Position numbers and translations under genes: made by a program | Source: Coprinopsis marcescibilis | Lineage: Eukaryota; Basidiomycota; Agaricomycetes; Agaricales; Psathyrellaceae | Length of the DNA: 64,000 nt | Direction: 5' to 3' | NCBI GenBank assembly: GCA_004369085.1 | Contig: ML210174.1 | Span: 168,272 to 232,271 of the forward strand | Shown: positions 54,822 through 64,000 of the stretch, one piece after another | How positions within the stretch are numbered: the first letter of the stretch is position 1 | Layout: each line of letters starts with the position of its first letter | Notes under the pieces: generated by a model | Databases searched by the model: none | Told to the model about the DNA's origin: nothing | The model's input: only the letters and a program-made list of their open reading frames with translations

Positions 54822-55955
54822 ATGAGCGAGTACTGGGTCTCCAAAAAGAAGTACTACTGCAAGTACTGCGAGATATACATCGCCGACGACGCACCTTCTC
54901 GGAATCATCATGAAAACGGTATGCGGCACAAAGGCAGCCTGGAGCGGTACATCAGGAGTGTGTACAAGAGTGGAGAGAAGAGGAAGAAGGATCTAGAGGA
55001 GGAGAAGAGGGATATGGCCCAGATGGAACGTGCCGCCAATGCGGCCTTTGCTCAAGACATTGGAGCGGGTTTGGCGAGGGCTCCAGCGTCGGTCCCCACC
55101 GCTGGACCGTCATCCTCTGCATCAGGATCACGGAAACCTGCACAACCGTCGAATCCGTACGCCAATTATACCACGGCTGCGCAATTGGGGATCACAGATC
55201 CTGATGCAGAGAGAATTGCTGCTGAAGAAGAACTGCGTCGGTCGCAGGGAATTGCGGGTGAATGGCAGGTTGTTTCTACGTCCACATCCAAGAAATCTCG
55301 CCAACGAGAAAGAGCAGAAGGTGACGAGGATGTGAAACCAGATGTAGGGGCTTCAACTTCTGCAGGAGATAAACGTCCAGCGGAGGCTTCCCCAGAAGAC
55401 GACGACATGCAAGGCTTCAAGGTTCGAAAGAAACGTCTTAACCTTGGGCTAGGGGAAATATATGACCCTGGCCTGATACCTATCAAGGTAAAGAAACGGG
55501 AGGAGCCGAAAGAGGAGCCGAGGGACGAGGGCGCCTCATCCCGTCTAGCGAGCACGTCAACAATCTCAGAGGAACGGCCAAAATGGACTCCATTACAGCT
55601 TAAGCGGCCTGGCGATGTATCGACTTCTACTCCAGCAGTAAAATCAGAACCCTTGGAAACTCCCATAGCCCCGACCACTACTGCCAATGACTCAACTCAG
55701 GCCCCTTCTGCGACGGCACCGAAGAAATGGGGCAAGGTTGCATGGGGAGCTCCTGTAGAAGATGTAAAACAGGACTTTGTTTTCTTGCAACCAGTATTGA
55801 CCGAAGAAGAGGCTGCTGCTGCTGCTCTCTCCGGGGAAGTGAAGCAGGAAAGTTCCAACGACACCGTCCCATCCGGGGTTGTCACGGAATCTGCCCCCAA
55901 GTTCAAAAAGCGGAGAGCGCCTGCCAACGCAGCGAGAGGCCGTCGAGACATCTAG
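54822..55955 (+). CDS. WBP4/FBP21-like U1-type zinc-finger protein, 377 aa, single exon
   Basis: The N-terminus MSEYWVSKKKYYCKYCEIYI followed by HHENGMRHKGSLERYI is the U1C/matrin-type zinc finger of WBP4 (FBP21), with CxxC and Hx5H spacing. A coiled-coil helix (KRKKDLEEEKRDMAQMERAA) comes next, as in WBP4. The rest is disordered and charged, with the conserved-looking block ISDPDAERIAAEEELRRSQG-type text near residue 125, a KWGKVAWGAP segment, and a basic end (KFKKRRAPANAARGRRDI). Human WBP4 has two WW domains; I see none here, so this belongs to the fungal short form. A role in the spliceosome is likely by family. Intronless, unlike most neighbours. Confidence 0.85.
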   Translation: MSEYWVSKKKYYCKYCEIYIADDAPSRNHHENGMRHKGSLERYIRSVYKSGEKRKKDLEEEKRDMAQMERAANAAFAQDIGAGLARAPASVPTAGPSSSASGSRKPAQPSNPYANYTTAAQLGITDPDAERIAAEEELRRSQGIAGEWQVVSTSTSKKSRQRERAEGDEDVKPDVGASTSAGDKRPAEASPEDDDMQGFKVRKKRLNLGLGEIYDPGLIPIKVKKREEPKEEPRDEGASSRLASTSTISEERPKWTPLQLKRPGDVSTSTPAVKSEPLETPIAPTTTANDSTQAPSATAPKKWGKVAWGAPVEDVKQDFVFLQPVLTEEEAAAAALSGEVKQESSNDTVPSGVVTESAPKFKKRRAPANAARGRRDI

Positions 55956-56147
55956 GTTGATGCGCGATAGATGTCATTACCCGTTCCCCAGGACAATAAC
56001 CATTGGCAAGGACTACAAATACATGGTACGCATACAGATAGTGTGCATTAATGATAATATAAAAAAAGAAAGCAAAATTGAAAGCAATGATACAAGTGTT
56101 GTCGTCAGCAAGTCGTAAAATATCACTTTAGAGGTGACCACAGCAAA

Positions 56148-58280
56148 TCATGAAGGTAGAGTTAGAACAAGGACGCCAGCGTTCTTTGCATCGACCATGC
56201 AAGGAATCTTCTGCCTGAAGGAGACCGAGTTAGCAAAGGTGACATCAAAACATGGCAAGTCTGCTCACCTCTGCATGGCTGCCAGGATAGTCTGTTTCAG
56301 CACCGGTTGCCCATTCACGGAATGCAGACCCTTGCCAACGATGACCTTGAGGCAAGTCGTAGTCGTATTCCCAGCGTTCAAGAGATCAAGCAACGCCTTC
56401 TCTGTTTGTTTCAAGGCTTCACTAGGGCGCAGGCCATGAACGTCGATCGTGTGCGCCCTTTTCTTAGGATTATAGTCGTTCAAGGCTAAAAGTTATTCAC
56501 AAAGCACAAAGAATAGATTGCGTGAGTACGAATGTTTGATAATTAGACTAACGCGTAGTCAGCGTGACAAAGAAGAAAGGGGCTACCTACAAGCATAGTA
56601 CCTCTTCGCTGCGCTCTTGTGCAAGTTGGCGGCGTCTTCCTCAAGGTCGGCTATCTTGCCCTTGATCACTAGCGCGTCCCTCGATCGGCCCTGCTGTATA
56701 GCGGTCCTGTATTCGTTCCGCAGGCTTACGAGTTCCTTCTCGATTTCCCGAGCGTCTTGCCGCAGCTGTTCAGCCTTGCGTGTAAGCTTTTTGGGAGACC
56801 TTGTGGTTAGTACACTGCTTGCATCCGTGCGCTGACTGAGCAGGGTTTCGGGGTCGCTTGGCGGGTCGTTCGTGTTGGCCTGTTGAGGCAAGTACTGCGT
56901 AACCGGCGATGGCATAGAGCCAGGGACGGATCCTGTCGGTTCGAGGTCCAGTTCGAGGTCCAATGGATCGGGAGCAGCAAAGGGCTGGAAACCGACAGGT
57001 TGTCCGAAAGTCCTGGTAATCATCGAACTGGAAGGGAAATGTTCGTCCATGACAAGTGGGGAGAGAACTAGGGGCGAGTGGGCAGATGGAGGTGTTCGTA
57101 GGGGGTCGTCGCTTATTTCTCCACTGCCGCCCATGAACTCCCTGGGAGGTGTTCGGAGTTCGTCGAACATGGGTCCGTCACTCAAAGGGGAGAGCAGCTC
57201 GGAGGGTGGGCCCCTTGGTGGCCTCCAATTTGTGGTGGTGAAGTTGGGAACGGGAACAGGGAGTGCTTGGGTATAGGGTGTGCTGGTTTGAGGATCCATG
57301 TCATTCTTGCCCGCGTCGGACATCGCGAAGCCTTGCATCGTCATGTTGGGTACTGGAAGTGGTGACTCTGGTCGGGAATCTTTGTCCTTCTGCGAGCTGG
57401 AGCCTGAGCGTACTGCTGGTGTACCATTCCGAGTCTCTGAAACACGGGCAAGAGCCTCTTGCAATGCGCCGTGCTGCGAGCCAGGGTGATTGGGACTCAT
57501 CTCATCTGCGGAAGGAAGTTCGGGAATTGTGGAGAGTCGTTGAGGCGTTGCGTTTTCCCGCTCGTGAACATTGTTTTCGATGTTCTCTGATGGTACGCTC
57601 TGTGGAGGAGTTGGCAGGTGGCCAGGTTTCGGAGAAGGTGTTTCGGCCTCCTCAAGACGGCTTGCCAAGCCATTTGGTGGACGTGTTGGTGATAGTTCTA
57701 GGGGATGTACTTCAGCCGGTATAGGAGAGGCTTCTTCAAGGAGTTCCGAGTTGTGTAGAAATATACTCGGTGGGGATGGTGGTCTGTGAACGGGTACATG
57801 AGGTGTGGTGGAGGGCCTTGGAGGAGGAAGTCGTGAAAGAATTGTTGCATTTGAGGATGTTATGGTATCTGATGAGCTTGTCGAGGTCGATTCTACGGGG
57901 GTTTGGTAAACTCGAACACGGGAAGGAAGCGAGCGGGACGATCTGCGGCGGTGTTCTCTTCTGCTCGGGGTTTTGAACGATTTAGGTCGCAATGAGCTTG
58001 CCGGTGATATAGACTCTGAAGCTATATAGCCTATTGCAGTCCAAATAACAATCATAGCAGTTCTTGCAGGGTCTCGGGATACCAGATGATCGACAGCCAT
58101 GCGCACGCCAAGTGCTAGATAGTGGTCAACCTCGCTGCCAGACCTGCTTGATAGCTGGTGAACGACGATCCCCTCCCACATCCCGACCAGTGCAGGGCTG
58201 ATCCTGGTGATTGTCGTATCCGCACCTAGGAAGAAAGCCCGCAGGGACAGACCTGCTATGACTGATGCTGCGATATCCAT
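56148..58280 (-). CDS. Membrane-anchored DUF1771-Smr domain protein, 657 aa
   Basis: Exons 56591-58280, 56269-56485 and 56148-56214 join in phase to 657 residues. The N-terminal 100 residues carry hydrophobic segments (SVIAGLSLRAFFLGAD, ALVGMWEGIVVHQL, MIVIWTAIGYIAS). About 380 residues of Ser/Pro-rich disordered sequence follow. The coiled-coil DUF1771 block is at residues about 510-565 (LRQDAREIEKELVSLRNEY, IQQGRSRDALVIKGKIADL). The Smr domain then has TIDVHGLRPSEALKQTE and VIVGKGLHSVNGQPVL; HGLRP and GKGxHS are the usual Smr core, followed by a short last exon QKIPCMVDAKNAGVLVLTLPS. Smr domains in eukaryotes are RNA nucleases or binders (Cue2/N4BP2-like), acting on colliding ribosomes. A membrane-anchored form is unusual. 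It shares its plan with the 18.9 kb protein. Divergent from the chitin synthase gene. Confidence 0.85.
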
Positions 58281-58833
58281 AAGAGCGTTGAGAGAGCGTT
58301 ATCTGAATGTGGGTCGGAGTCGAAAAGCATTTCCACACAGGGCTCTGGGAGAGCCTGCCTGTGTCCTATATGAACCCGCTGCCTCGTGTTTCAAGCAGTG
58401 GAACCAATCTGGGCGATGATTTATGAGATACACGGGGCAGAGTGTGATTGTTCTCTACATACAAATTGGTGTTATTGGGTCACTCTATTGTTCTATTAGT
58501 CTTGAGCCAACTGGAAGGCAGAGAAGGTCCTGTATGCCTAGAGACGCTGCCAGCGGAGGTGTTGGGGAGAGGAAGGTAGAATTCGGGTCGAGCTCGTCGT
58601 CGTAAGTAGTACGGCAGCGCCAAGAACATGAGGCGCGCCCTACACACGTGTTGCGCCGAGGATGCTGTGCTCGGCAAGAGCGCGATCATGTGATGAGAGA
58701 CGCGCTTAGGGTACTATCCCCTTTAGGATTGGTCGATCAGCAGTTCATGTTCCAACTGGCCTGTGTATCGCAATTTCCTTCAGGACTGCCACGACCTCGA
58801 CATTCAAGAATCGGCTAGCACGACGACACCGCT
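58281..58833. promoter_or_regulatory. Divergent promoter of the Smr-domain and chitin synthase genes
   Basis: The 553 bp between divergent starts contains no supported gene and no clear TATA box. Palindromic CACGTG-like text appears near 58637 (ACACGTGT). Confidence 0.4.
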
Positions 58834-61800
58834 ATGCCAAAACGAAAACCAGTTCCATCGACTGAGACGCCCACCAACGACAACGCCAGCCAGCCAGCAG
58901 ATCGGAATGTTAAACGGTACAGCTTGACCGACGCTCCCGTCTTGCCTCCAATCACGAGTGGCTCTGGTAACGACAGCTACGACGATATTGCGAAGGCCGT
59001 TGAAGAGCTTCTGCATAGAAACTCTGGAGGTTCACAACGTTCACAGCCTGAATACCACCAACAGCAAGAACACCAACCTCTACCGCAGTACCAACCGTTC
59101 CATGACATTAGACGATCAGCGAGCACGGTATCTCTATCAGAGGCGGCTGAAATGCAGCAGACGTATAGACCATATCAACCAGGCCAATACCTAGAGCCCA
59201 TCATCACCGGTGAAACCTTGCAGTTGCAGCAAGAATCTACCGTTGGCGCTCCTTCAACCATTCAGGAGCCTCAAGACCCATTCTACGACCCCACAACACC
59301 CATCGGACCGACATCTGAATACACGTATACTGAAGGATACCATCCTCCTTCGCAACACTCGCATTCCTCGCAACTATCCTATGACAGCGACGCGACCTAC
59401 GCCGGAGCGCCGCCAGAGATTGACCACTTCCGCCATGACACCGAAGCGTATGCTTCAGGTCTCAATTCAGGCATAAACTATCGCCCGCCACGTTCCAGAT
59501 CACCTACACCCGCCGTCGACGACGAAGACTACTACATTGTGAATGACGAGAGTGTGCACTATACCGGCGCCGGCGACATCGAGAAGATGATGTACAACCA
59601 AAGCGATCCATATCTCGGCGGGTACAGTGGTTCCTCGGATACCCACCACATCGTATACGACCCCGAACCAGAAACACCCAAGTCCAGCATGTATTCCCTC
59701 CCAGAAACCCCTCTCGAAACCCGCCACTTTGGACCTGCACCAACCGGCCGCATTCTCCGGCGGCACAAGTCGAAGAAACGCGTCCAACTAACGAACGGTA
59801 ATCTCGTCGTGGACTTGAAAGTCCCTCCTAAACTTGTGCTACCCCGGAAGGGAGAACCAGAGACGATGCATACGCGATATACGGCTGTGACCTGTGATCC
59901 GGACGAGTTCGAGAAGAAGGGATTCTTCCTGCGACAGAATGAAACCGGTCGGAGAACGGAGCTGTTCATTGTGATCACCATGTATAATGTGAGCAGGTTC
60001 TGGCTCTGGCTGTATCGCATAGCTTATCGCTTATTCAGGAAGACGAAGTGTTGTTCTGCCGAACACTGTACGGGGTGATGCGGAACATATCTCATCTATG
60101 CACTCGTAAGAACTCGCAAACATGGGGCCCAAACGCATGGGAGAAGGTACGTCTTTCAGCCGCTCCATTGCACTTATACCGTCCGATTAAAGGACATCCT
60201 AGGTGGTCGTCTGCATCGTTTCAGATGGACGAAAGAAGATTCATCCTCGGGTTCTCGACTGCCTCACCCTTCTCGGGGTCTACCAACCCGGAGACCACAT
60301 GAAGAACATGGTCAACAACAAAGAAGTCACAGCACACTTGTTTGAATACACGACATCATTCGCTCTCGACCCTAACCTCCACTTCCGGTACCCCGATAAG
60401 GGTATTGTGCCCACTCAGATCATATTCTGTATGAAGGAGAAGAACCAGAAGAAGATTAACAGTCATCGGTGGTTCTTCAATGCGTTTGCACCGATGTTGC
60501 AGGTAACGCATACCATCCACACTGCCATGACCTTTGCTAACGAACCTTTGGTAGCCCAATGTGTGCATTCTTCTCGACGTTGGGACCATGCCGGGAAAAA
60601 CGAGTATATACAAACTATGGAAGACCTTTGATCTCAACTCTAATGTTGCTGGTGCTTGCGGTGAAATCGCAGCGTACAAGGGAAAGAACTGGTCGCTCCT
60701 TATGAACCCACTAGGTAAGTTCGTTGCCATGACTAGAATCCGAGTACAACTCTGACAACACCTGCAGTGGCTGCCCAAAACTTTGAATACAAGATCAGCT
60801 GTATACTAGACAAGCCCACGGAGTCAATGTTCGGCTATATCAGTGTATTGGTAAGAGGGCACTCTTTCTTCGTTGAAGGACCTCGGCTGATAGATGTTCA
60901 GCCCGGCGCGTTCTCTGCGTATCGCTATATTGCACTGCAGAACGACGAACATGGTGTCGGGCCACTGGCATCATATTTCAAAGGAGAAGTTCTTCACGGA
61001 CGAGACACTGACATTTTCACTTCTAATATGTGTAAGCCAATCCCCTGGAACAAATGTAAGCATATTCATATAACTGACGTTCTGTGTAGATTTGGCCGAA
61101 GATGTGGGTCGACCATCTGTTATTTTGCCAGAAACTGGATTAACAACAGTGATATAGCGTATACTTTGTTTTGAACTGGTTGCAAAGAAGAACTGCAACT
61201 GGTTAGTTGACCTTTCTTGTCGCCAGCTTGCCATTCGACTTACCTGCCCATGATATACAGGATCCTTAAATACGTCAAAGGCGCTATTGGCGAGACTGAC
61301 GTCCCGGATGCACTGCCAGAATTCATTAGCCAACGTCGCCGATGGCTTAACGGCTCCTTCTTCGCTGCTACCTACGCTATTGCCCATGTAGGGCAAGTGA
61401 TGCGATCTGGGCACAGTTTTGCCAGGAAACTCATGTTGTTGATCGAGACATTATACAATATCATCAACTTAGTGTTTTCCTGGTTTAGTTTGGTGGGTGA
61501 ACTACAACATCTGACAAGGAGAACGACTGACTAAACGGATGTTTGCAGGGCAACTTTTACCTGTTTTTTGTAAGTTACTGACGAATGTGCTACAGTGTGA
61601 TCATGCTAAATAATGGCAATTATGCAGATTGTGTTAACTACATCGGTTGAAGACGCCAGCTTTGGCCTGAAGGGAATCGAATACTTCAACATCATCGTGC
61701 AGTTCTTCCTCAGTGCTATGGTCATCGCCTGTTTCCTTGTCTCTATGGGAAACACACCAAAAGCGTGCGCCAGCATTCCCCTCACAAATCAAGCATATAC

Positions 61801-62821
61801 TAACAGAGACCTCTGACAGTGCCCAATGGAAGTACAAGCTCGTTACGATCGTGTTTGGAGTACTCATGGTCTACCTCATGTGTACGTCCATCCTGGTTGC
61901 TATACAGGCAGGTAAACAGCGCGGCACGACGAACGATGTTATGCTGTTCAGTGTCCTTATCACGTATGGCCGTAAGTTAACTGCCGTTAAGCTTCCTTGC
62001 GCCTTGCTAACCGCCCATTTGGCTCGAAGTGTACGCGTTCAGCAGTCTTCTTGCGTTCGATCCATGGCACATGTTCACAAGCTTCATTCCATACCTGCTT
62101 CTCTCGCCGACGTATATCAACGTCTTGAACATGTTTGTGACCTTCTATTCCTCCCTTCTTTTATCATACTCACCAGATCATAGTTATGCTTTTGCGAACC
62201 TCGACGATGTAAGCCACATGAAATGATTTTAGCCACCCTCTTAAGTTCTTACAACGATCTATAGATCTCATGGGGAACCAAGCAAGACGCAGAACCAGAA
62301 ACGGATCTCGGTGCAGTCATGCAAGACAGCCATTCTCAAGTTGACCTTGAGATGCACACGGAGCCTGCCGACATTGATAGCATCTATGAAGACGCTATCG
62401 GCAACCTTCGGGATCGGGTCCCCGTCGATAATGGGAAGGGCAAGCCCATCCAGAGCATAGCTGAAAGAGAGCATGCTGCAAAAGACTACTATGCGGATGT
62501 CAGAACGAACGTGCTGCTGGCATGGGTTTTGTCGAATGTATGTATTGTTTTTCTCGTTCAAAATCATTGTTGACCGTTTGGCCTATAGGGACTCCTCTTG
62601 GTTGTTATCTTCAGCGGAGGTGGATCAGCTGGCACGTTTGCTCCAGAAGGTGCCATGACCAGAACAAAAGGGTATCTGGTGTTTATTCTCGCCTTCACGG
62701 CCATTACGAATCTCATTGTCAGTTTCTTTCCGCTTTACTCTGGGAATACCGGACTAACACATGATTTCAGAGATTTATTGGATCAACACTGTACCTGCTT
62801 GCCTGGCTGGTTACAGGTTGA
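58834..62821 (+). CDS. Chitin synthase (GT2, division 1, Chitin_synth_1N type)
   Basis: This enzyme polymerises GlcNAc from UDP-GlcNAc at the plasma membrane. A disordered Gln/Pro/Tyr-rich N-terminus of about 280 residues precedes the Chitin_synth_1N block ([20 protein letters not shown]). Catalytic segments in order: VIVITMYNE-type start (LFIVITMYN then [13 protein letters not shown]), [66 protein letters not shown], then [16 protein letters not shown] (EDR motif), and [12 protein letters not shown]. About seven transmembrane helices follow, ending [13 protein letters not shown]. The family's WGTKG is WGTKQ here. About fourteen introns. The EDR motif is split by an intron after ED, which sits on a 14-nt exon. 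An apparent frameshift near 61,800 is resolved by an intron from 61766 to the acceptor CTCTGACAG. Confidence 0.95.
61090..61103 (+). other. 14-nt microexon of the chitin synthase gene
   Basis: ATTTGGCCGAAGAT lies between an intron ending GTGTAG (61089) and a 54-nt intron 61104-61157. Joined, the exons read NMYLAED, then RILCFELV, so the microexon carries the ED of the catalytic EDR motif. Confidence 0.8.
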
Positions 62822-63016
62822 GCAATATATGTTTTAAATGTATACCATCTTTGTAGCATAATAGTGACTCCAACAGGGGCAGATCTTATCTTATCTTTGT
62901 GGACATATCTTATCATATTGACTTCGTTATGACCGTTTTCGGGTCCGTTGCATGAAGCTCTTCTATTTTAACTCAATAACAACCACTACGATTCGTTCTC
63001 TACATTGTCTATAGAC

Positions 63017-64000
63017 ATGGCTCAAGTTATTTCATCGCCAACATCGCACACTGCAGCGCCCGCAGTGTCCCAAACGGCCCCAATCCTCTCCTTCCCCGCG
63101 ATCCTGCGCAACCCCGGTTTAACCAGCAGGTTCGCCCATCTGACAGGGGAGACCCTTGAAAGGGCCGAGCGCAGCAAAGTCAAGAATGTGTCTTCAGCGC
63201 TCAAGAAACATCGTAGAGACCAGAACGACGGCAAACGTTGGATCAGGCGCAAAGATAACGGTCTGTTCGCCACTCATTGTCGCGATTTACTCCGCTCATA
63301 GCAGAGAATCTTCATGCTGCCATACACCAGCTCAATTCGCGGGCAACCCACATGTCGTTGCGGCGTCAAAGAAGGACTATACGGTCCCTGTTCCTCAAGT
63401 CCGCGCCACTTTTCCCGAACCGCTGCCTCCCTACCTCCCACGAACGGTAAAGTTGCCGAACAGCGCACCACTCCCTGCGACGGACCCGCTCTCGGCGAAT
63501 GCGGGACGATTCTCGCTTAGCATGAAAGGGATGCGACGAGAGCTGAGGCGGCAGGGGGGACGTGCGGAGGCACTTGTGACTGACATCGAAGGAACGATGA
63601 TGCGGTGGCTCGTCCATGGTGGGACCGTACTGGCACCAGGTCGGGACGTTGTCGGACCAAATGCGCCAATGGCAGAAGGTATGCCTATTGGAAACAATGT
63701 TTCTATCATGGAGGTTTCTCGGACTCCGCTGCAACTGGTGTGGCGCATTCCTGACGACGCATTTGCGCGCTATGTCGTACATTGCTGCGCCAGGTACCAT
63801 GAAATTGTCAGCTTCAGTGAGTACTTCAGGACATTCTACCTAAATATAACCAGGCTCAATATTGTTAAAAGGCAAGGGTGATGCCGACGACCGCCTCACC
63901 TACCTCCTTAGACCTAACGTTACCCGCCCTGACCGGCGAGCACCAGCCGGCCTCGACACTCCACCGGCTACAGACCTAGACTACTCGTCCAATCCAGATA
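63017..64000 (+). CDS. R3H-associated N-terminal domain protein (partial, runs off the window)
   Basis: The start ATG at 63017 gives MAQVISSPTSHTAAPAVSQT, followed by FPAILRNPGLTSRFAHLTGE and the basic RKDN region. An intron joins to AQFAGNPHVVAASKKDYTVP and LPPYLPRTVKLPNSAPLPA. The later part has DIEGTMMRWLVHGGTVL and VWRIPDDAFARYVVHCCARYH, and, after another short intron, SKGKDADDRLTYLLRPNVTR. The ordering resembles the R3H-associated N-terminal domain family, which binds RNA or single-stranded nucleic acid when followed by R3H. The R3H domain itself is not inside the window, so its presence is inference. At least two introns are visible. The gene continues past 64000 and is incomplete here. 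It follows the chitin synthase by 195 bp on the same strand. Confidence 0.75.

Noticed and set aside
61766..61820. Apparent frameshift or stop in the chitin synthase gene
   Set aside because: An intron with an ACTAAC branch point and acceptor CTCTGACAG joins GNTPKA to AQWKYKL in frame; the nearer acceptor AACAG is the misleading one.
1..64000. Transposons, CRISPR arrays, biosynthetic or immune gene clusters
   Set aside because: No reverse transcriptase, transposase, terminal repeats, regularly spaced repeats, or set of co-located pathway genes was seen.

Overview
This window looks like a gene-dense piece of a filamentous basidiomycete (Agaricomycetes) nuclear genome. The signs are many 50-60 nt GT-AG introns with CTRAY-like branch points, short intergenic spaces, genes packed on both strands, and a typical mushroom gene set: an Argonaute, UVDE endonuclease, F-box and BTB proteins, single-pass surface proteins and a chitin synthase. 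No transposon, CRISPR array, rRNA or convincing tRNA was seen. Exon structures were read by hand from splice signals and family alignment in memory; boundaries given to the base were phase-checked, the others are outer limits of the coding region.

Layout, left to right: an orphan coiled-coil protein (0.2-1.8 kb); UV damage endonuclease UVE1 divergent from an Argonaute (2.1-8.6 kb); a 1.7 kb gene-poor stretch; a single-pass surface protein (10.4-12.2); an F-box protein divergent from splicing factor SLU7 (13.2-16.7); an epoxide hydrolase (17.4-18.7); a membrane-anchored DUF1771-like protein (18.9-19.9); the CHD1 remodeller divergent from TFIIH subunit TFB4 (20.2-27.3); a Taspase-1-like threonine aspartase (27.4-29.1); methylthioribose-1-phosphate isomerase MRI1 divergent from a hormone-sensitive-lipase-like enzyme (29.5-34.4); a Crz1-like zinc-finger protein (34.9-36.2); the peroxisomal receptor PEX5 (36.6-39.2); TIM17 divergent from a CDCA7-type zinc-finger protein (39.5-43.2); tRNA methyltransferase TRM11 (43.5-45.5); a MYND protein (45.6-46.5); a second surface protein (47.0-48.2); a BTB protein divergent from an Alba-domain protein (48.5-51.0); a doubtful small gene, then the SWS1/ZSWIM7 recombination factor (51.2-52.1); an FLVCR-like MFS transporter divergent from a WBP4-like splicing protein (52.3-56.0); a second membrane-anchored DUF1771 protein with a complete Smr domain, divergent from a chitin synthase (56.1-62.8); and the 5' part of an R3H-associated-domain protein running off the end.

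The genes are mostly conserved housekeeping genes, arranged as divergent pairs with 200-560 bp shared promoters. There is no metabolic cluster. The most interesting items are gene-structural: a 3-nt and an 8-nt microexon in the Argonaute (the latter carrying the fourth catalytic residue, Asp instead of His), a 14-nt microexon holding the ED of the chitin synthase EDR motif, a possible mitochondrial presequence plus a GATCGA motif upstream of UVE1, a hormone-sensitive-lipase-like regulatory insert with a PKA-type site, a fungal Taspase-1 homologue, and a pair of membrane-anchored DUF1771 paralogues of which only one keeps Smr. I found no clearly novel multi-gene system.
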